Positions 1 to 11,129 of a stretch of 64,000 nt of DNA are shown here, piece by piece. The stretch's first letter is position 1. Each line of letters begins with the position of its first letter. Both the position numbers and the translations under genes were made by a program. Source of the DNA: Aldrovandia affinis (lineage: Eukaryota > Chordata > Actinopteri > Notacanthiformes > Halosauridae); assembly GCA_029706075.1 (NCBI GenBank), contig JAINUG010000218.1:749854-813853 (forward strand). Direction: 5' to 3'. The notes beneath the pieces were generated by a model. It worked only from the letters and a program-made list of their open reading frames with translations. It was not told where the DNA came from and ran no database searches.

Positions 1-783
1 AGAGTATGGAGAAGGGACAGAACTACTGATGATCCGAAGCATACCACCTCATCTGCATGGTGGAGGTAGTGTTATGGCGTAGGCATGTATGGCTGCCAAT
101 GGAACCGGTTCCCTTGTATTTATTGATGATGTGACTGCTGACAAAAGCAGCAGGATGAATTATGAAGTATATAGGGCTATATTATCTGCTCAGATTCAGG
201 TAAATGCTTAAAAACTCATTGGACGGCGCTTCACAGTGCAGGTGGACAATGACCCGAAGCATACTGCGAAAGCAACCCAACACTTTTTTAAGGCAAAGAA
301 GTGGAATATTCCGCAATGGCCAACTCAATCACCTGACCTGAATCCAATTGAGCATGCATTTCACTTGCTGAAGGCAAAACTGAAGGCAAAATGCCCCAAG
401 AACAAGCAGGAACTGAAGACAGCGGCAGTAAAGGCCTGGCAGAGGATCACCAGGGAAGAAACCCAACGTCTATGGTTTCCAGACTTCAGGCAGTCATTAA
501 CTGCAAAGGATTTGCAACCAAGTATTAAAAATGACAATTTAATTTATGATTATGTTAGTTTGTCCAATTACTTTTGAGTCCGTAGAATTGGGGGTGCTAC
601 GTATAAAAATGGTTGTGATTCCTACACGGTTCATACAATATTTTTGACAAAACCCTTAAATTAAAGCTGAAAGTCTACCCTTAAAGCACATCTTGATTGT
701 TTCATTTCAATTCCATTGTGCTGGTGTACAGAGCCAAAATTATGAAAATGGTGTCACTGTCCAAATACTTATGGACCTGACTG
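1..783 (+). mobile_element. Tc1/mariner transposon, 3' part cut by window start
   Basis: The block ends in a Tc1-type terminal inverted repeat at 751-783 (reading outward: CAGTCAGGTCCATAAGTATT), followed by the TA dinucleotide at 784-785 that Tc1 elements duplicate. A broken transposase occupies 3-577, and 578-750 is the 3' untranslated arm. The other end lies outside the window, so the TIR pair cannot be checked here. The multiple lesions make this an old, inactive copy. Confidence 0.9.
3..577 (+). pseudogene. Tc1-type DDE transposase, C-terminal half, broken
   Basis: Transposase of the Tc1 DDE class, the nuclear enzyme that cuts the element at its inverted repeats and reinserts it at TA. 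Visible family landmarks are a Gly-rich segment HGGGSVM (56-76), the second catalytic Asp in VDNDPKHTAKA (from about 239), and the catalytic Glu in [14 protein letters not shown] (about 331-372). Three lesions are visible. A frame change lies just before 56, where about five bases of the usual reading frame seem to be missing. In-frame stops follow at 80-82 (TAG in place of the usual Trp codon) and 209-211 (TAA). The open part from 236 to the stop at 575-577 is therefore a fragment and not a translated protein. The N-terminal paired-type DNA-binding domain and first catalytic Asp lie upstream of the window. Family assignment is secure; activity is excluded by the stops. Confidence 0.9.
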
Positions 784-785
784 TA

Positions 786-1887
786 TATGTGTGCGTGTGT
801 GTGTTTCAATCTTAGGTGCTAGCCTTTTAGAAAATCCCAAATCGAGAAATAAGAATAATTTTACCAAACAATGTTCTTCAATATCTCTTGATTTACAGTT
901 ACTCTCCCCAGAACTATGTCCTTTTTTAGTTCTATCGTCACACAAATGAAAATTGCAATTATCTCCAGCTGACTGAATTGTATAACCCAACATATCAGAT
1001 TTGATGGAATTCCCTCTTGTTTTAACCTGAAATTACCAAGTAATTGTGGGGTAATATCACATACTTTTTAACTGACTACAAGACTGCCATTACCAAATCA
1101 CACGGCTATTTCTGCATTATAACTGAGTACCTACAACCAGCTCATTTTAAACAATGCATATCTGTAACTTTGATATGTGATATGAATACATGTTCATTAT
1201 TAACATATAATGCTGTGTAGCTGTTCAACATGATGTGAACCTTGTTACCCAACAGTGATAAATGTCTAGCAATATTACTTATCTAAAATTCCACTAGAGG
1301 GCAGTAAGCTCACAGGTAACTGTCATTACCTTCCACGTGCATTGAGTTATTGCTCTAATTTTGAACTCTGCCGTTTTCCTTTTACATTATGTATGGAGAA
1401 TGAGGAGTCCTTTGGCACATTGTATATTTTCACACAGCAAAAAAATTCAAAATGCAAACATCAGTTGATACGTAAGTAATTACTTGCAGACATGCGATTC
1501 CCTGCATATTTACTTTTATTTTCTCTGCGTTCTGGAGTTCTTCTGAGGACAGCATGTCAAGTAGATTGACTTAACCATGCTGTGCACAGAATTACCCTGA
1601 GGTAAAAGGAGTCTGTTCTCGTGTTGACTGTGTTGACTAAGGCATGTCTTGGGTGCTGTCATCACTGAACACTCAGTGACTCGGGACACTCCCAGCCACA
1701 CTAGTGGAGCACACAACTATACCTGATATCATCATAGCGATGCAGGGCACAGCTCCAAGAGCCACCGCCAAGAGCCATCGCTTCAACAGCTCAGTCATCT
1801 GGCAACGGCAGACCTTTGCCGCAAGTCACTTCCTTTTATCTTCGCTTGTCTTGTCTGGGAGCACCTTTGAAAGGTTTTTGCAGATGT

Positions 1888-1888
<1 letters not shown>
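786..1888. other. non-coding stretch, no gene seen
   Basis: AT-rich, apparently unique DNA with a short imperfect GT run at 788-806. The only specific signal seen is the CTCF-core match at 1291. Open frames here are short and show no family motif. Confidence 0.5.
1291..1304 (+). promoter_or_regulatory. candidate CTCF core motif
   Basis: CCACTAGAGGGCAG fits the published vertebrate CTCF core CCASYAGRKGGCRS at all 14 positions. With equal base frequencies, that degenerate 14-mer is expected about 0.03 times on both strands of 64 kb. It is not in a recognised repeat. Binding cannot be shown from sequence alone, because CTCF occupancy depends on chromatin and flanking modules. Confidence 0.5.
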
Positions 1889-1928
<40 letters not shown>

Positions 1929-1944
1929 CACACACATGCACACA
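1889..1944 (+). repeat. (CA)n microsatellite
   Basis: A CA run with two ATGC interruptions near its 3' end (around 1926 and 1937). Histidine/threonine-repeat open frames across it are artefacts of the dinucleotide. Confidence 0.97.
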
Positions 1945-1951
1945 AAGTCCA

Positions 1952-2157
1952 AACTCTGTGAGTCACAGTCTCAAGAGCACAGTCTCGGCTCTGTGACTCT
2001 CACCTAAAGAAGCACACGGCCTCTGCTCACCTAAAGAACACGGCCTCTGCTCAGACTCTCACCTGAAGAAGCGCACAGCCTCCACTCTGCGACTCATGCC
2101 TAAAGAGCACAGTCTCTGTGACTCTTGCCCCAAAGAAGCATGCAGCCTCTGTTCTGA
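1952..2157 (+). repeat. degenerate minisatellite, about six 29-38 bp units
   Basis: Successive units share a pattern close to GACTCTCACCTAAAGAAGCA followed by CGGCCTCTGCT. The most alike are at about 1989-2025, 2056-2092, 2093-2121 and 2122-2157. Units differ by small indels and substitutions, so the array is old. It lies directly 3' of the CA run, and the two may have grown together by slippage. Confidence 0.75.
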
Positions 2158-3364
2158 CAGTGGTTACTGTTGTTCTTTCATGAAGTTCTTTAAAGTTCCT
2201 TTCAATGCAGCTTGAAAGCGGCATGTTGCTCTGCTCATGCATACATCGGGAAAAGCAGAGAACACTCTCTCACGGGTGATTATGAACACGTTTCTGCCAT
2301 TTAATGGTTGCTATTCGTGCCCAAAAATGGAACCTAAGACAGGGCTAGGGAGAGGGCCTACGTTCAAAACCTGCATTTAAATGGTCATGTGCACACACCA
2401 GCAGTTTAACACACAGTTCTTCAGGTAGAGGGAGTAACAAGTCGTAAAACTTCCATTAAAGCAGAGTCTGTGCAATTAAATCCAGAGTAACATGGGTGAT
2501 AAAAAAAGGCAGTGGTGCATTCTGTGGACAGACTGCTTTTTCAATTAGCTGGCCATAAACAGAGTTTGCACTCCTGCAGTGTTGATTATTGGACTGGAAG
2601 TCCCCAGTGGTGTATCCTAGATATAAACATCCCAACCCTTAATTTCTTAACTTTAATCTCAGTAAAAAGGAGGCTCAGGGGATATTTGATTGGCAAATCT
2701 TAAGAGAGGATGAATATACCGGACCATGGAAGCAGGTTCAAGCTGTGTTTTTCTCCATAGAACAAGAGGGTGTATGTGGAAATTATTCTGAAGTAAATTT
2801 AACAGCAATAGTAAGACTTTATTCACACAGCCCGTTAATAATGCATGGAATAGCATTTGTGTCTAGAAAAGAGATCCTTGAATCCTTCAAGACTAAGCTT
2901 GAGTGTTACTGTTTCCTTCTAGATATATTGAACAATACCGCCACCTTAATCTGTTTCTTTATTGTTTTAATGGATGTCTCAAAAATATTCACTTTATTTT
3001 ACTATTGTTGTTGCTTTTTATTATTATTATTGTAGCAATTTATCATGAAAAAAATTACTATACTCCAACTGCAGAGACCTTTCACCAAAAGCCAACTGAG
3101 CATATAGCTCTTTCTTTTCTCTCTCCCTCTCTGATGCATCTGCATTCCCTGCAGTGCTAGATCTACTCTATCCACAAGCCCTGTATGTTCAGGAAAGGTT
3201 TGGAAATCTCCACCCTATGCTGTGGACGCCCTGTTACCAAGGCCCTGCTGCTCCAACCACACTCACCTTACACCACTTTTCTGATTCAAGAGGATTTACC
3301 CTTTCATAGCTACACACAGTGCATAGACCATCCATGTGGCCACAGCTCAGGAGGTGGCCCTTCT
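2158..3364. other. non-coding stretch, no gene seen
   Basis: Holds a T/A-rich run around 3000-3035 (TTG and TTA triplets) and otherwise unremarkable sequence. I see no splice-bounded coding exon and no terminal inverted repeats. Confidence 0.4.
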
Positions 3365-3665
3365 TCATCATCATAATCATTCCTGACAATCATCATCATC
3401 ACCATTCACCAATCATCATTCTGGTTCTGTGTGTCTCAGTAGGTAGAGCATGGCGCTGACTACGCTTAGGCTGTGGCTTCGATTCCCACTGGGGACCACA
3501 TATACAAAAAATGTATGAATTCACTACTGTAAGTCGCTTTGGATAAAAGCGTCTGCTAAATGGCATATAAATTCTTGATCATCACCATTATTCCTGTCCA
3601 GCATTATCATCCTCATCTTCATAATCATCATCATCATAATCATTCCTTATCAACAATTCTATTTC
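3365..3665 (+). repeat. ATC/ATT-rich simple tract split by a SINE
   Basis: Imperfect ATC triplets at 3365-3420 resume at 3578-3665 after the SINE insertion. The tract is interrupted by CC and AATC variants, so it is a decayed microsatellite. Confidence 0.8.
3421..3577 (+). mobile_element. tRNA-derived V-type SINE
   Basis: A tRNA-like head carries an A-box-like stretch (TCTCAGTAGGTAGAG, about 3434-3448) and a B-box-like GGCTTCGATTCCC ending near 3486. It is followed by the conserved V-SINE 3' core GTAAGTCGCTTTGGATAAAA (about 3530-3549) and AGCGTCTGCTAAATGG. It is a close relative of the antisense copy at 54472-54618; both share head, linker and core in the same order. Such RNAs are made by Pol III and copied by LINE machinery. 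The (ATC)n flanks hide any target duplication. Confidence 0.85.
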
Positions 3666-5039
3666 TTCTTCTTGTTGTATTACTATTCCCATCATTGTAT
3701 CACCAAGTTCTCACAAATAGCGCCCCTCCCTCATAGGGTTGAATAAATGCCGTACTTCTTGAGCAAGCCCGTCTGTGTACAACCTGAGTTTGTGCTGTGA
3801 GCACTACTTAAACTCTCTTACAATGCTTTTAATCATTGCTCACAAACCTGGTGCAAGCTCACGATCCTTCTCAGACTCAACGTCGCCCCGTCTGAACCAG
3901 GGGTCCGCCAGGTAACAGCCTTGTTTTACATCTTACTCTGCAATCGAATGGCTTTTACGTCCCATGCGCTGATTTAGCACAGCGTGAAAATGGCAAGCCT
4001 TTTAGTATGCGCTGATCTAGAGCACCGGTCCTACTGTTAAGAGTATAAGGAATAAACCCACTGTAACTGGCAGGTGTTTCATCCAGACAGTCTCGCAGAC
4101 TGCGCCACCTTAGCCCCTCACTGACAGTGACCAGACCCCACGCTTGATGCACGCTTCCGGTTGGCTTTAGTAAAAGTGGGTCATTGGGACATGTTTCCAG
4201 AGGGCTATGTCTTGGCCCTGCCTCCTTAATACATTTAGGCCTTGGGACATGAGTAAAACCTCTTTCTCCATTTCTGTCTCGTTATTGTTTGATGCAGCCC
4301 AGTCACAGGGTTAAAGATTATCTAGTTGATGCACGAAAGTGGCTGTTGGCATCTCTGCAACTCGCAAAACCTGGTCGGTGGTATTTACTTATTCATAAAG
4401 GCAGTGTCTGAATGATTACCGCCACAGTTTCCACTTATCATCAGCTCATTCTTCATTAGATATTGACACATGCATTACCATGCAGGTAGCAATGACTAAT
4501 TTAACCATGTATGCAAATGGTGCTGTTGCAATACGATGGCACAAGAGAGGTAAGAGCGGCAGACAGAGGTCCTAATGGCCGACACCATATTTCTTCTTGG
4601 AGAAGTGGGAGTAGGGTTGCAAAGGATGAGCGTGAGTGCCGTTTATCACCACCCGCGGTGAGACCCACGCATGTGTGCATAAACGCACACCATTGCACAA
4701 TAAACTGTGTGTCTATGCACATGTGTGTATGTGTACATTACAAATACAATTACATATCAGTCTGGACACTGCTGCAGTGTGTGACCTGTGGTTCACCTGT
4801 CCTGTGCAGGCGACCCAGTAACCGTCCAATCTTTCCTCAGTAAGTAATAACCTGACGCTGCGGACACCTGCTCCACATACAACGACGCTGGCGAAACAGG
4901 GACATCCAATTCATAGGCTGCCCTTGCCTTATCATAAATAATTCATATGTTACTGACAGACGGAGAGCTAGACAGACAAGAAGGCACGTAGATAAATAAA
5001 TACATATATACAAACAGACAGGCATACAGATAAACAAAT
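3666..5039. other. non-coding stretch with weak simple repeats
   Basis: Contains CA/TG-rich sequence at about 4660-4735 and a GACA/GATA-like degenerate stretch at about 4955-5035. Open frames on both strands around 4500-4840 mirror each other and have no recognisable domain, so I do not call a gene. Confidence 0.4.
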
Positions 5040-5545
5040 AAATTGGATTGATTGATTCGATTTTATTTTATTTCAGTATCTTGCACCCAGAGGGTGCCGA
5101 GACTGTATGGGCTTACAACACACTAATTAGCATATACAGTTCACAATATACAATTACAATTTACAGTTATTAGTACATATACTAGATTCCTGTTTTACAC
5201 AATAGACACCAACATTATAATGGTTACCTGCATGTCATTACATACAATAAGAAATTATAATATCTTGTAGAGGTAGTATTATAGAAAAATGTACACATAC
5301 AATACATTTTTCTTCTATCCCAAGCTTTATAAATAAATGATATCAAACACACCCTTTCTGAAAAACCATTCAAGCCTTTGACCATCATCTAGCCAGAACA
5401 CTCCAGGATAAAAACAACATGAAATAAATTTTCAATATGTCCAATATGTTTTTTTAAGACCAAATAAATAGCCTTTCTTCTAGTGGGGTGCTATTAAACC
5501 TGCCCATTTGTAGAGTCAATGGCAGAGTGCCTCATATTATATGTG
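5040..5545 (-). mobile_element. probable LINE 3' untranslated tail, unclassified
   Basis: Read on the minus strand, the block ends in a sequence rich in AATAAAATAAAATCGAATC followed by AATC repeats, a tail style typical of fish non-LTR retrotransposons. Just before it lies a short hairpin-like segment (GGCACCCTCTGGGTGC). No reverse-transcriptase frame is present, so it would be a strongly 5'-truncated copy. A conserved-repeat search is needed for a family name. Confidence 0.4.
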
Positions 5546-5552
5546 CACAAGC

Positions 5553-5565
5553 TGACCTTTGACCT
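5553..5565 (-). promoter_or_regulatory. perfect DR1 nuclear-receptor half-site pair
   Basis: The minus strand reads AGGTCAAAGGTCA, two perfect AGGTCA half-sites with a one-base spacer. This is the consensus for HNF4 and for RXR heterodimers (PPAR, COUP-TF). A second imperfect DR1-like pair, AGGTCGAAGGTGA, lies on the plus strand at 5572-5584. The site adjoins the LINE-tail-like block. Function is inference only. Confidence 0.45.
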
Positions 5566-5589
5566 TTTGTTAGGTCGAAGGTGACATGT

Positions 5590-6670
5590 GGTTTGGGGGA
5601 TGTAATTATGTTTGATAAAGGTGTATGTTCTCAGTGTGGGTTTGTGTTATATGCTAACTGAACATTTCTCCTTGTAATAGAAAAATAATTTGTTTTTATG
5701 TTATTGAGGTCACATTGTAATTTATTCCTACAAATGTACTGTAAGTCAACTTCATTAAACAAATATCACTAATTCAAAAATATCTTGCCAATGGGTGATT
5801 GTGAGTCCCAGTAGAATATTTTCTGATATGTTAATCAGTCAGTCCCATAAATCAATCATTTCTCCTTTATAATTTCACAAGGTTCCCAACCCATAACTCC
5901 ACAGATGCCTACAAAATACGTAGATAGATAGATACCGTAGATAAAGATTATTTCATACATAGCTTACTCACAGTGCAAGCTTACTCACAGAACAAACTGA
6001 GATACATTGCACCAGTGTATAATCCAAGAAAGAAAAATACACAAACCATCGGCACATCGACTATCTCAGAGTTGAATATGGAGCTCATGTGAGCAATATC
6101 ATAAAATCAGGTAGCTAACTCTCATGTCTCAGTGCTGACTCAAGATGCAAATGACCAATTTGACGTTTTTAATTTGTAGGCTTGATGTTTCAATAATAGT
6201 ATTTTAAGTATGTGTTGAAAAAATATGAGATAGTTTATCTCCTCATTGAAACTTGACAACCAATGGCAAAATCCACCCAAAAGCAATTATTTTACATAAT
6301 TGTATCATATTTTGACACATTGATCTGTAAATCTTTTGATCATGTGAAAAATGGCAAGAAAGTCACCTTTGTTTCATAGATGGAGCGTGATAACCAATGT
6401 AATCAGTACAACGTGACTCTATACCAGCTTGCTGCTATTAGCAGCAAAACAGGACTTATTTGGCGCAGCATGTTGCCAGGTTTCAACAAGCCACAGGCCA
6501 TGCAAGAGATGGGAGAGTTATTTCTTTGGACAGCAATAACACACATGCAATACAATATCTCAGCATATTTTTCAAAAAGGATTAGATCGTGATCAGGCAC
6601 GCTAGCGCTGACCTCATGGTCTGATGTTGACTAGGGTTTGGCTGACTGTGAAAAAGAAAATAGCTGAAAA
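5590..6670. other. non-coding stretch, no gene seen
   Basis: AT-rich, with a three-unit GATA run at about 5921-5935. No repeat family or coding exon recognised. Confidence 0.35.
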
Positions 6671-6674
6671 AGCA

Positions 6675-6885
6675 ACAGTGAGGTAACAGTGGTTATGGGA
6701 CTGCCCTCGTAACAGGGAGGTTACAGGATCAAATGCATGGCGGTGCACTGACATTCTACCTGTGAGCAATACACTTAACCTCAACAGTGTCAATAAACAC
6801 CCAGCTTTACAAATGTGAAAGATGACCTATGATTCACTCTACACAGGGGTGTCTGCTAGGCAGACTGAAATGCATGTCAGGGTAG
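6675..6885 (+). mobile_element. possible old tRNA-derived SINE
   Basis: The segment 6680-6740 has the layout of a tRNA head: an A-box-like AACAGTGGTTATGGGACTG, then a B-box-like GGTTACAGGATCAAATGC. It is followed by a body and a weak match to the SINE core (GGTGTCTGCTAGGC, about 6848-6861). Divergence is high and no target duplication is seen. Confidence 0.35.
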
Positions 6886-6889
6886 AGGA

Positions 6890-8200
6890 ATAAATAACCT
6901 AAGGTTGAATTGGATGGCTAAAGGTTTTTGGGGGGTTGTGGAAAGTAAGGGAAACATGTTGTGGTGATTTTTGTCGGATCACAAGCACAATATTTTACTG
7001 CGGAAACGAGTATAACTGTGATTTGGACCGACTTACAAAATATCTGGAAAGTTGTGATTTCGGGGTGATAAAAAAAGGCAATGTAATAAAAATGGTGCTA
7101 CGACATTGTTATTCACCACAGCCTTACTGTGATGTTGTTGTAATAAGCTGTAATAAGGTTGTGTTTTAGCTGGCAGAAATGGTGTATTGAAGAGAAGACA
7201 CACAAAAGAAGTCTCATTCAAAATGTACTGAATTTCTGTTGTAGCCTTATTACCCAATTATTACCTCTCGCTCATTGCTAATCCTTAAATACCTGATTAT
7301 TCTTAAAAAGGACAGACAAATTCATTCCCTTGTTTGACCCCAAAAAACATCATATTTCTGCCTTTCAAAGTTGAATCAACAACCAGGAACAGAAAGTGTA
7401 CATTATCCCCCTGCTGCATGAAATATAAGCAATTACAATACACCCTTCAACATTATCGTTGATATGCTAAAACAAGAATAGGAAATGTTCTCAGACACAA
7501 ATCAGCATGTGGGCCTTCTCTTTTATGCATACATTCTAAATAGGCCCAATTCCCACCATTATTTTCCTACAAATGGTTTAGCAAACAAGAAAAAAGGAAA
7601 AAAAATCTATAAAACTGATTGAAATGGCCCTCTTGCGCCTTCCTTCTGCACCATTTGTTTTTGCTGCCAGCGACTAAAATATGAACAAAGTATGAGCCTA
7701 CCTGATTCAATATGTTTTTAAAGGGTATTTTAGGAGCGTGAAGTATAAATGTTTTTAATTTGGAGGGATGAATCATATTCTGTCCGGATTATCCCTCAGA
7801 GTAATACAATTCAGGAACACATGGGTGGTGGCAGTAGAAGGTGAGAAATAATGCATCTTATTTCTCTCTGCATCCTGGAGTGCGTGGAAAATGTCCCCTG
7901 TTCTTTGCAACTCAAGCATATTTTTTTTATCCATTTTATAAATGTAGACAAACACCTGCTTATAATTGCTTAAAATGTTCCCAGAGGATGGCATTAACCA
8001 CTGCACTGTTTTCCATACTTACATTACACTGTGAACATTATTATGTTTATAATAATTATATTCTAAGCCATGCTTGCTGCAGCCAACACTGTCAATTTGG
8101 GAGAGCGTAGACAAGCACATGCTCTCTTCCAAAACGTGATGTTAGCCACCACTTTTTGTCTTTTCTTTATACACAGCGGTCTTAAATTGAGCTTGCACAG
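6890..8200. other. non-coding stretch, no gene seen
   Basis: No repeat ends, splice-bounded exons or RNA genes recognised. Overlapping open frames on both strands at 6930-8110 lack domain motifs and look like chance frames. Confidence 0.35.
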
Positions 8201-8204
8201 ACAT

Positions 8205-8425
8205 GACTCGGAGGAAGACCAGCGGGGGTCACTGGCGTATAACGAAACACGGACGTCCCGGTTGACTGAATGCCTCCCCCCTTGCGCAACGCTACCGCCA
8301 ACTATGCGTCACCCTGTGGGGCTGCTGACCACGGTCGGCACTGGCACAGTCCGGATTTGATACCAGACCATGGGGCCCATCCACACACACTGCCTTAACA
8401 GGATGAGCCACCCAGCACCCCATGT
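8205..8425 (-). mobile_element. tRNA-derived SINE, diverged
   Basis: On the minus strand a tRNA-like head GGGTGGCTCATCCTGTTAAG (about 8405-8424) is followed by a B-box-like GGTATCAAATCCGG (about 8349-8362). Next comes a GC-rich body containing GGGTGACGCATAGTTGGC (about 8303-8320) and a G-run (AAGGGGGGAGGC). Its body plan parallels the tRNA-Glu-like SINEs elsewhere in the window, but the sequence is a different subfamily. Confidence 0.5.
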
Positions 8426-8439
8426 TTATTATGGTTATT

Positions 8440-8495
8440 ATTATTATAGACTTGTTATCCAGGGTGACACACAAGGCTATGAAGGCAACTAGGGG
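8440..8495 (-). mobile_element. possible V-SINE tail fragment
   Basis: Minus strand GTGTCACCCTGGATAACAAG (about 8452-8471) resembles the V-SINE core GTAAGTCGCTCTGGATAAGA. The piece is short and diverged, so the call is weak. Confidence 0.3.
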
Positions 8496-8984
8496 TGAGG
8501 TAAATAGGCCTTGCCATATTGGATACATTTGCTGTAGATGAATGATGCCCTGTACTGATACCAAAGAGAGAGACTTTAAAAAGCCAGACAAAAGAGGAGG
8601 TGTCTGGTTCCATGTCTGGTATTTATCAGCCAAACTGCTCTCATGACCACAGGGTCCTGGGATTACCACTGACGGCCAGGGATGAGCAACCAGGTGGGAC
8701 AGAGTCATGCTGTAGATACAGAAAGAAAGAAAACATGTCCCACGCTTCTAACAGGGACACAATGGATTCGAAACATCCACACATATTAAATGTATCTAAT
8801 ACGACACTAGTTGAATATCAACTCTCACTTCCAATAGTCAAATATGCTTATTTTCTGTAAAGAACTGAATGATTTTGGTTGTGCAGTGAATTCATTTCAT
8901 TTCACGCTCATCCTGTACTACTCAAATATATGTGTGCCTGATATGACTTAGCAAAACCTATATTTAGCGTAATTAATTTCCTCA

Positions 8985-9165
8985 GCCAAAGGCCTTATTC
9001 AGGGTGACTTGTACAGCTACATTCATACATGTTGTACATGAAGCAACTCATGCTAAGCACCTCACATACGGACGCAACAGCACCATCACACCTACTGTAT
9101 GGTGTAAAGATGCAATCTGTGGGTTAAAAGTCTGGCTCCCTAAACACTAGGCCATGCTGTGGCTT
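8985..9165 (-). mobile_element. old V-type SINE, antisense
   Basis: Minus strand: a tRNA-like head GGCCTAGTGTTTAGGGAGCC (about 9135-9154) is followed by a linker and a core-like AAGTCACCCTGAATAAGGCC near 8993-9012. Order and spacing match the better-preserved copy at 33820-34019. It is heavily mutated. Confidence 0.5.
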
Positions 9166-9169
9166 GCAT

Positions 9170-9985
9170 TGCTCCACTTCATTTCCCACACCTATCGTCT
9201 CAAAGAAATCCAAGCACCGCACCCAGCCCATGTCATATTTCTTCTTGGAGAGATTTACCTTCCATGGGAGTGACCTTGGACCATGCAGTTCATCCCTGCT
9301 TGAAAGCTGATGTATCTGTTTCATGTGGAGACACAGAATACGCTCAAGACCACAAGCAATGTAACCGAAGGGTGAGGATAGTTAGCAGACGTAATGTTGT
9401 TCAGATTTCACCCCACTGATAGCAGGATGGGGAATGAAAACACTGTAAGTAAGTCAGAGTGCAGTCCATGTTATGTAACAAGGCATCTATGGTAGCAAAA
9501 TCAAACCTGCAATGGCATCCATGAAAATTATTTTTGAAAAGAGTATGAAAAGCATATCATTCACTTCAGAAGGTGCGTCTTACATTAAATACAGTGTGTA
9601 CTGTCACTTGAGACCTGGTTATCTGGTGACCTCTTTAGGCAAAGATTAAGAAGAAGAGCGTTCACACATAAAACCATCATATTATCTGGACTGTGGAATA
9701 TAAATGTGACTGCTATCGTTGTGTGTAAGAGCGCACATTGTCCTGTCATGGGAAAGCTGTTTGCACCATTCAATGCCTTTACATTCGGGCGTGATTGTCC
9801 AACGGGCCTGTGTTGCCGGGTAGTCACCTTTAATGCCTCGGAGGAACACAGCGTTCAATCTGTCCTGATTCACAGTGTGCGTCTAAACAAGCAGACCTGT
9901 GTAACATGCAATGCACTACAAACATTCCATAGGGATTCTGCTTCCTTGGTAGAATAGAAGAATATTGGAATGTATCTTTTCACAT
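9170..9985. other. non-coding stretch, no gene seen
   Basis: No transposon ends, coding exons or RNA genes recognised. Frames on both strands at 9580-9960 overlap antiparallel and have no motif. Confidence 0.35.
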
Positions 9986-9992
9986 AGCTCTC

Positions 9993-10216
9993 CTAAGAGA
10001 GGTCAGAGCGCACGGTCAGCCATAGTACGGCACCCCTAGAGCAGTTTAGGGGTTCAGTGCCTTGCTCAAGGGCACTTTGGCAGTGCCCCAGGAAGTGAAC
10101 TAGCTTCCTTCCGGTTTCCAGTTCATTGTGTTTTTGTTTGGCCTTCCTGGGATTCGAACCAGCAACCCTCTGCTTGCCAGCCCGTGTCGCTAACCATTGA
10201 GCCACTGCCACCCCCT
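9993..10216 (-). mobile_element. tRNA-derived SINE with intact Pol III boxes
   Basis: Minus strand starts GGGGGTGGCAGTGGCTCAATGG with an A box TGGCTCAATGG and a perfect B box GGTTCGAATCC (about 10150-10160). The body contains GTGCCCTTGAGCAAGGCACT and CTGCTCTAGGGGTGCCGTAC. The same tRNA head plus GAGCAAGGCACTGAACCCC body is widespread in fish. This is a retroposon and not a tRNA gene, because no cloverleaf acceptor pairing follows the B box. Confidence 0.8.
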
Positions 10217-10749
10217 GGTATGAGTGCATACAGTTTATGCTGCCTCTGCCTGCTAAAAGGTTGTAGCATATATAGCCACGCAGCTGAAAGGACGAGCAAG
10301 GATACTTTCAAACGCTAAGCCATGTGTCTTTTCCCTGCCGACAGACACACAAGATGAGTGGGATCTGCTTGAGCTTTACCTCTGGATCTGCCATGTGACT
10401 AACTGACAGAGCTGTGAGGTTTGAAACGAGAAACCCCAGGGGTTTGCAGCGCTGTCAGGGACCCAACCAAACAGAGCTGTGCAATGACTGCAGGCATGCC
10501 CGTGGAGTGCAGCAGCGGTGAGACTAACTAAACTAGCGCTCGGCCACATCCTGTTACCTCTGCATGCGCTAAATTGCTACGAGCGCAGAGAAAAAGCTTA
10601 CGTTGGATGGGTTCGTTCATGATAACAGAACGGGCCTGTGAACGTTACATTCTAGATGTAGGGTGGGAGCGGGCAACTTTTAGATCCAGCCTTATTCTAT
10701 AATTTTAAGAAAGACAGTTAATCAGAGAGATGTTTACAGAAGGTGATTT

Positions 10750-11127
10750 TTTTGTTGTTGATTTTTTCCAGTTTTTCTCCCATTTTAGTGGCCAATTATA
10801 CCCTCTATTTATTTCGATTTGCCCTCCCCACATGAACTTGCCACCTGTCTCTGCAAGGCAGGCTAATTCTCTGAGGGCAGCGAACTCGAAATGGAATTCA
10901 CTCACCCACGTTCTGGAGACACCCACAAGCACTTCTCAGCGAGTTCATGCCAGCTCACCCTCACCCCTCCCCCTGGGGCGGACAGCCAAATGCCGCCCCC
11001 GATCGGGACTCCCCACCAGGGCCAGTCTGGTACAGTCTGGTTTCGAACTGCGACCGTGATAGGCAGCTCACACTCGTAAAGGACCAGCCAATACGGGTGG
11101 GTTAGACCGTTATGCTATCGGAGGCCC
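10750..11127 (-). mobile_element. tRNA-Glu-like SINE family, copy with diverged head
   Basis: Minus strand body GGGGCGGCATTTGGCTGTCC followed by GCCCCAGGGGGAGGGG (about 10962-11000) matches the young copy at 12315-12706. So does the 3' domain ATAATTGGCCACTAAAATGG (about 10783-10802). The B box is GCAGTTCGAAACC (about 11039-11051). The tail is A/AAC-rich (10746-10760 on the plus strand is T-rich). The head carries extra sequence between its A- and B-box regions, so this copy is older or belongs to another subfamily. Confidence 0.7.
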
Positions 11128-11129
11128 CC

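Noticed and set aside
3340-3356. CTCF-like CAGGAGGTGGCCC
   Set aside because: Mismatches at conserved positions of the core.
8292-8708. 138-residue minus-strand frame
   Set aside because: Runs through a SINE and flanking DNA; no domain, no splice context.
10140-10216. Possible tRNA gene on the minus strand
   Set aside because: A and B boxes are present, but the sequence continues into a known-style SINE body and has no complete cloverleaf.
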